Source: Oehlia diaphana (lineage: Eukaryota; Glomeromycota; Glomeromycetes; Glomerales; Glomeraceae). From it: a DNA stretch of 21,916 bases. Where the stretch lies: contig QZLH01000315.1 of the NCBI GenBank assembly GCA_003833135.1, positions 85,904-107,819 of the forward strand, written 5' to 3'. Position numbers and translations under genes: made by a program. The notes under the pieces are model-generated. The model saw nothing but the letters and a program-made list of their open reading frames with translations. It was not told the DNA's origin and made no database searches. This document shows, piece by piece, positions 19,510 through 21,916 of this stretch (positions within the stretch are counted from its first letter, which is position 1; each line of letters opens with the position of its first letter).

Positions 19510-19700
19510 ACGGTACGTCTTGCTGAAGTCCATTTCGTCAAAACCTATTTTACCGAATTCATCTTACATATATATATGATGGAAATTTTCACCAAAGGGA
19601 TATTTTGCTGAATACTAAGTATTTCATCAAAGACATCTCGCTGAATCCTTTTTGCCAATTTGCCCATTTTGTCGAAGGACACTTTGCCAAAAATGTTAGT
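19510..19700. repeat. Degenerate TTTTGCCGAA-type tandem repeat
   Basis: About ten imperfect copies of a motif like CATTTTGYCGAA follow at varying spacing, including CGTCTTGCTGAA, CATTTCGTCAAA, TATTTTACCGAA, CATCTCGCTGAA, CATTTTGTCGAA and CACTTTGCCAAA. This kind of motif-with-spacer repeat is often part of dispersed repeats; no gene is associated. Confidence 0.65.
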
Positions 19701-20119
19701 GATTAACATATTTCCCTAACCATTAACAATTTGATACAAAGAAAATAAAATATTTCAAAAATTTTGTCAAACACGCATGCAATATATATACAGTATATAT
19801 TACAAAATCATATTTGCTAAATTTATATTGTGTATCCTTTTGATATTCAATTCAATACTTTTTTATTGCTTATTGGAATTTTTGGAATTTAATTTTTATA
19901 TCGGGTTATTAATTACTATCTACGCCCTATAAAAAATTTTTTAGAAAAATGATCACGTGTCTGAGTTTCTCCTAGATTTATCCATATTTTACCCCAGATT
20001 AATTCGTTAAACTTAGATTTAAAAAAACTTTCTCCTTTTTTTTATTTTGTTAATATTCTGCAGTAAATTTTTATAACTTTTTTGTGTTCACAGTTTTTAT
20101 TAAACCCAAGCGGAAAGAG

Positions 20120-20132
20120 GCCCTAGAAGGGC
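20120..20132. repeat. Small hairpin GCCCT-AGA-AGGGC
   Basis: A perfect 5-bp stem with a 3-nt loop lies in a short GC-richer stretch between an AT-rich spacer and the minisatellite. Confidence 0.5.
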
Positions 20133-20178
20133 ATCTCGGGTAGCAAGACGAGGTTTTTGTTCACTTTATTGTCCATAC

Positions 20179-20457
20179 TTAAGGACTATGTCTTCTATAC
20201 CGCACATAAAAATTTTCCTGACTCCGAGGTACCTTCAGTACCGCATATAAAATTTTTCCTGACTCTGAGGGACCTTCAGTATTGCACCTAAATATCTTTT
20301 CTGACTCCGAGGAACCTTCAGTACTGCACAAAAGAATTTTTCCTGACTCCAAGGAACCTTCAGTATCGCACATAAATATCTTTTCTGATTCTGAAGAGTC
20401 TTTTGATTGTACTACACATAAAAATCTTTCCTGACTCTGAAGAGTCTTCTGTACCAC
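20179..20457 (-). CDS. Repeat-encoded open frame, doubtful gene
   Basis: 92 codons are open across the minisatellite, with 14-aa units carrying TEG(S/P)(S/L)ES(E/G)KI and a Cys. The start is not a convincing ATG (GTG/TTG class), no intron signals frame it, and unit-length errors change the frame. I regard it as an open frame created by the period of the repeat, unless transcription shows otherwise. Confidence 0.2.
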   Translation of the reverse strand: MVQKTLQSQERFLCVVQSKDSSESEKIFMCDTEGSLESGKILLCSTEGSSESEKIFRCNTEGPSESGKILYAVLKVPRSQENFYVRYRRHSP

Positions 20458-20474
20458 ATATAAAAATCTTTCCT
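20185..20474. repeat. 42-bp minisatellite, about seven units
   Basis: Units begin at 20220, 20261, 20303, 20345, 20387 and 20433, with a partial unit from 20185. Lengths are 41, 42, 42, 42, 46 and 42. A typical unit reads GACTCCGAGGAACCTTCAGT, then a variable AYYGCACATAAA, then a T-rich end before CT. The 42-bp period keeps frame, so the minus strand reads 14-aa repeats such as CSTEGSSESEKIFR over 20457-20179. The 41- and 46-bp units shift the frame. Confidence 0.9.
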
Positions 20475-20553
20475 GTACCAGAGGATAATTCTTTTCTCAT
20501 TTCATTCAAAAATTCCACGTGACCAAAATCAAGAAATCAGGTTATAACAATAT

Positions 20554-20826
20554 TTATGAATTTAGGCGTTCTAAAGTTTCTTTTTTGAGCTTGCTAATCA
20601 AATTTCTGATACCAATGAAATTCATTTGAAGATACATACAAATGATTATCTCATGTCTTCTAACCTGAAAAGATATAATTCCATGTCTCAACTTCCAAAC
20701 ACCAGATATCAAATTAGCAAAAGCCTTGAGCATTTTTTTTCGGCGCAAAGAATGATTCCAAAAAGAATTTAAAAAAAAATATTTTGATTTGATTCGTAAA
20801 AAATCACTGGACCGTATTGATGTCAT
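20554..20826 (-). CDS. Hypothetical 90-aa open frame
   Basis: A true ATG at 20826 opens a basic frame (MTSIRSSDFLRIKSKYFFLN at the start, SKLKKETLERLNS at the end) to TAA/TAG at 20554. It has no recognised domain. The neighbouring stretch 20880-21010 on the same strand has another coding-like piece with stops (QLDKEMSKWNDAQENTD), so this may be one end of a decayed gene or element. The + strand frame at 20817-21020 overlaps and is less convincing. Confidence 0.25.
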   Translation of the reverse strand: MTSIRSSDFLRIKSKYFFLNSFWNHSLRRKKMLKAFANLISGVWKLRHGIISFQVRRHEIIICMYLQMNFIGIRNLISKLKKETLERLNS

Positions 20827-20879
20827 TAGATCACGTTAAACAGAAATCTAATGGACGAAACTATTATTCAAAAACTTTT

Positions 20880-21208
20880 TTAAATTTCTCATATAAGAGA
20901 TATCATTTTATTTTAGGATCTATGTTCCATGCAATATTTAACAATTTAATCAGTATTTTCCTGAGCATCATTCCATTTGCTCATTTCCTTGTCCAATTGT
21001 TACATTGCAGAAACTCGTAATTTGTTACCATGCGGATAAGATGTCGCCACCAAATCACAACAGTCCAGTATCTAACATGTGACAATGTGGCATCAGACGA
21101 TCTCGTGAAATTATCGACGACACACTTATTCGAAGTCGATAACATGTTAAAAGATAGTCTTAAATAGATAGTAAATAGATGGTGAATAACATCGAGAATT
21201 AGCAGCAA
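20880..21208 (-). pseudogene. Coding-like scraps, minus strand
   Basis: 21208-20981 is open with VVDNFTRSSDATLSHVRYWT; a second frame over about 21020-20920 reads SAM, stop, QLDKEMSKWNDAQENTD, stop, IVKYCMEHRS. The polar second piece with single stops looks like a decayed coding segment. No family is recognised. Confidence 0.25.
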
Positions 21209-21339
21209 AAATTAATCTAAGATATTTCTTAGATGTATTAAATATTATTTAGCGATGAATCTGCCAATTTATTTTATTCATATTTTTTTATATATAAAAT
21301 TTTAACATCGGGAGTATGTATCATGTGATACACGTGATA

Positions 21340-21480
21340 TTATAAAGTAACTATAGTTGGCCATCCTTAACCTGATCCACCGGTCCAGATGCTTATTCTG
21401 GACCAGTCAACTTTTGATTGGCTAATCAGCACTTTTATTACATAACTCTGGCATAATTTATTTTATCTCTCACTCTTCTG
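21340..21480 (+). promoter_or_regulatory. Promoter-like stretch with hairpin and inverted CCAAT box
   Basis: GGTCCAGA (21382-21389) and TCTGGACC (21397-21404) form an 8-bp stem with a 7-nt loop. TTTTGATTGGCTAATCAGC follows at about 21412, containing ATTGG, the reverse of CCAAT, inside the symmetric TGATTGGCTAATCA. A CT-rich tract comes next. This could be a promoter for a gene beyond 21916 or the end of a dispersed repeat. ATCATGTGAT and CACGTGAT lie just upstream. Confidence 0.35.
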
Positions 21481-21499
21481 TCTTTCTCTATTCTTTTTT

Positions 21500-21916
21500 T
21501 GTGGTATGTTAGTACTTAGTATTTCATATTTCATTTCAGTTTGTATAATTTAATTTTAATTGTATTTATTGTAGTTTTATGATAATACTAAATGTTTTTT
21601 ATTTTCTTTTTGAAGAGTTTTATGATATATTGAAATTATTCTGGAAATCAAGTGTTTTTTTTTAGAAGTTTTGGGGTTAAGCAAAGTTGTTCAAAAAAGG
21701 TTGTAAATTACACATTTATAACATTACTTTTAAAGCTAATATAATATTACTTTGTACTTTTGTTTTGATATTAACGTTAAAATAATTTTAATAATAAAAT
21801 TACAGTAAAAAATAATGTAAAGACCTTTTCTATAAAATTATATATGCAATTTTACTTATTTATTAATAAAGTTTAATAAAATGCATACCAAAATACAAAT
21901 TTTTACCTTAAAGCGG
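21500..21916. other. AT-rich end of window
   Basis: No open frame or splice-supported exon could be recognised; it may be the 5' UTR or an intron of a gene continuing past the window. Confidence 0.4.

Noticed and set aside
20185..20474. CRISPR-like array
   Set aside because: Units are contiguous 42-bp tandem repeats without spacers, in a eukaryotic context.
20817..21020. 67-codon + strand open frame
   Set aside because: The opposite strand has better coding-like segments here; no start context or domain supports it.

Overview
This is nuclear eukaryotic DNA, most likely from an arbuscular mycorrhizal fungus (Glomeromycotina, Rhizophagus-like). The inference rests on the very AT-rich sequence with long T/A tracts, short introns of roughly 50-90 bp with GTAAGT-type donors, a RING-like/TPR protein and a broken BTB-BACK-TLDc gene of kinds that are heavily expanded in that group, and many decayed mobile-element pieces. 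No organism label was available. I saw no rRNA, tRNA, CRISPR array or bacterial-type operon.

Layout. 1-1100: a T-rich tract, then a three-exon + strand gene for a multi-pass membrane protein (210 aa), whose 5' end may lie outside the window. 1420-1600: a palindrome and a 31-codon mini-ORF. 1980-3410: a decayed repeat-rich element with a diverged direct duplication and a frame-shifted ORF1-like coding block. 4200-4910: an island richer in GC with coding-like scraps. 5420-6380: spacer with hairpins, including a CGGTCGGTTT inverted repeat of hAT-MITE type. 6461-7350: a minus-strand BACK-TLDc pseudogene, followed directly by a small hAT-like MITE (7385-7654) with an 8-bp target duplication. 8690-9643: a tiny four-exon + strand gene with an overlapping upstream ORF. 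10140-10330: scraps resembling a retroelement RNase H.

10769-14785 is the main gene: a six-exon minus-strand gene for a RING-like plus TPR protein. It can be assembled exactly from the splice sites, but carries one in-frame TAG that cuts the protein to 1030 of 1209 codons. 15020-15270: a diverged direct repeat around a 150-bp open stretch. 15800-16408: a 609-bp non-autonomous DNA transposon (MITE) with long terminal inverted repeats and an exact 8-bp target duplication. 17946-18166: a possible two-exon tiny gene or RRM-like remnant. 18530-19310: a decayed coding block. 19510-19700: a degenerate TTTTGCCGAA-type repeat. 20185-20474: a 42-bp minisatellite that reads as 14-aa repeats on the minus strand. 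20554-21210: weak coding-like pieces. 21340-21480: a promoter-like stretch with a hairpin and an inverted CCAAT box.

The genes do not form a pathway. The window is a gene-poor, transposon-rich segment in which one large gene and two or three small genes sit among decaying family members. Nothing here establishes a new biological system. The items most worth following are the MITE with its exact target duplication, the TAG in the otherwise intact RING-TPR gene, and the small gene with the overlapping uORF.
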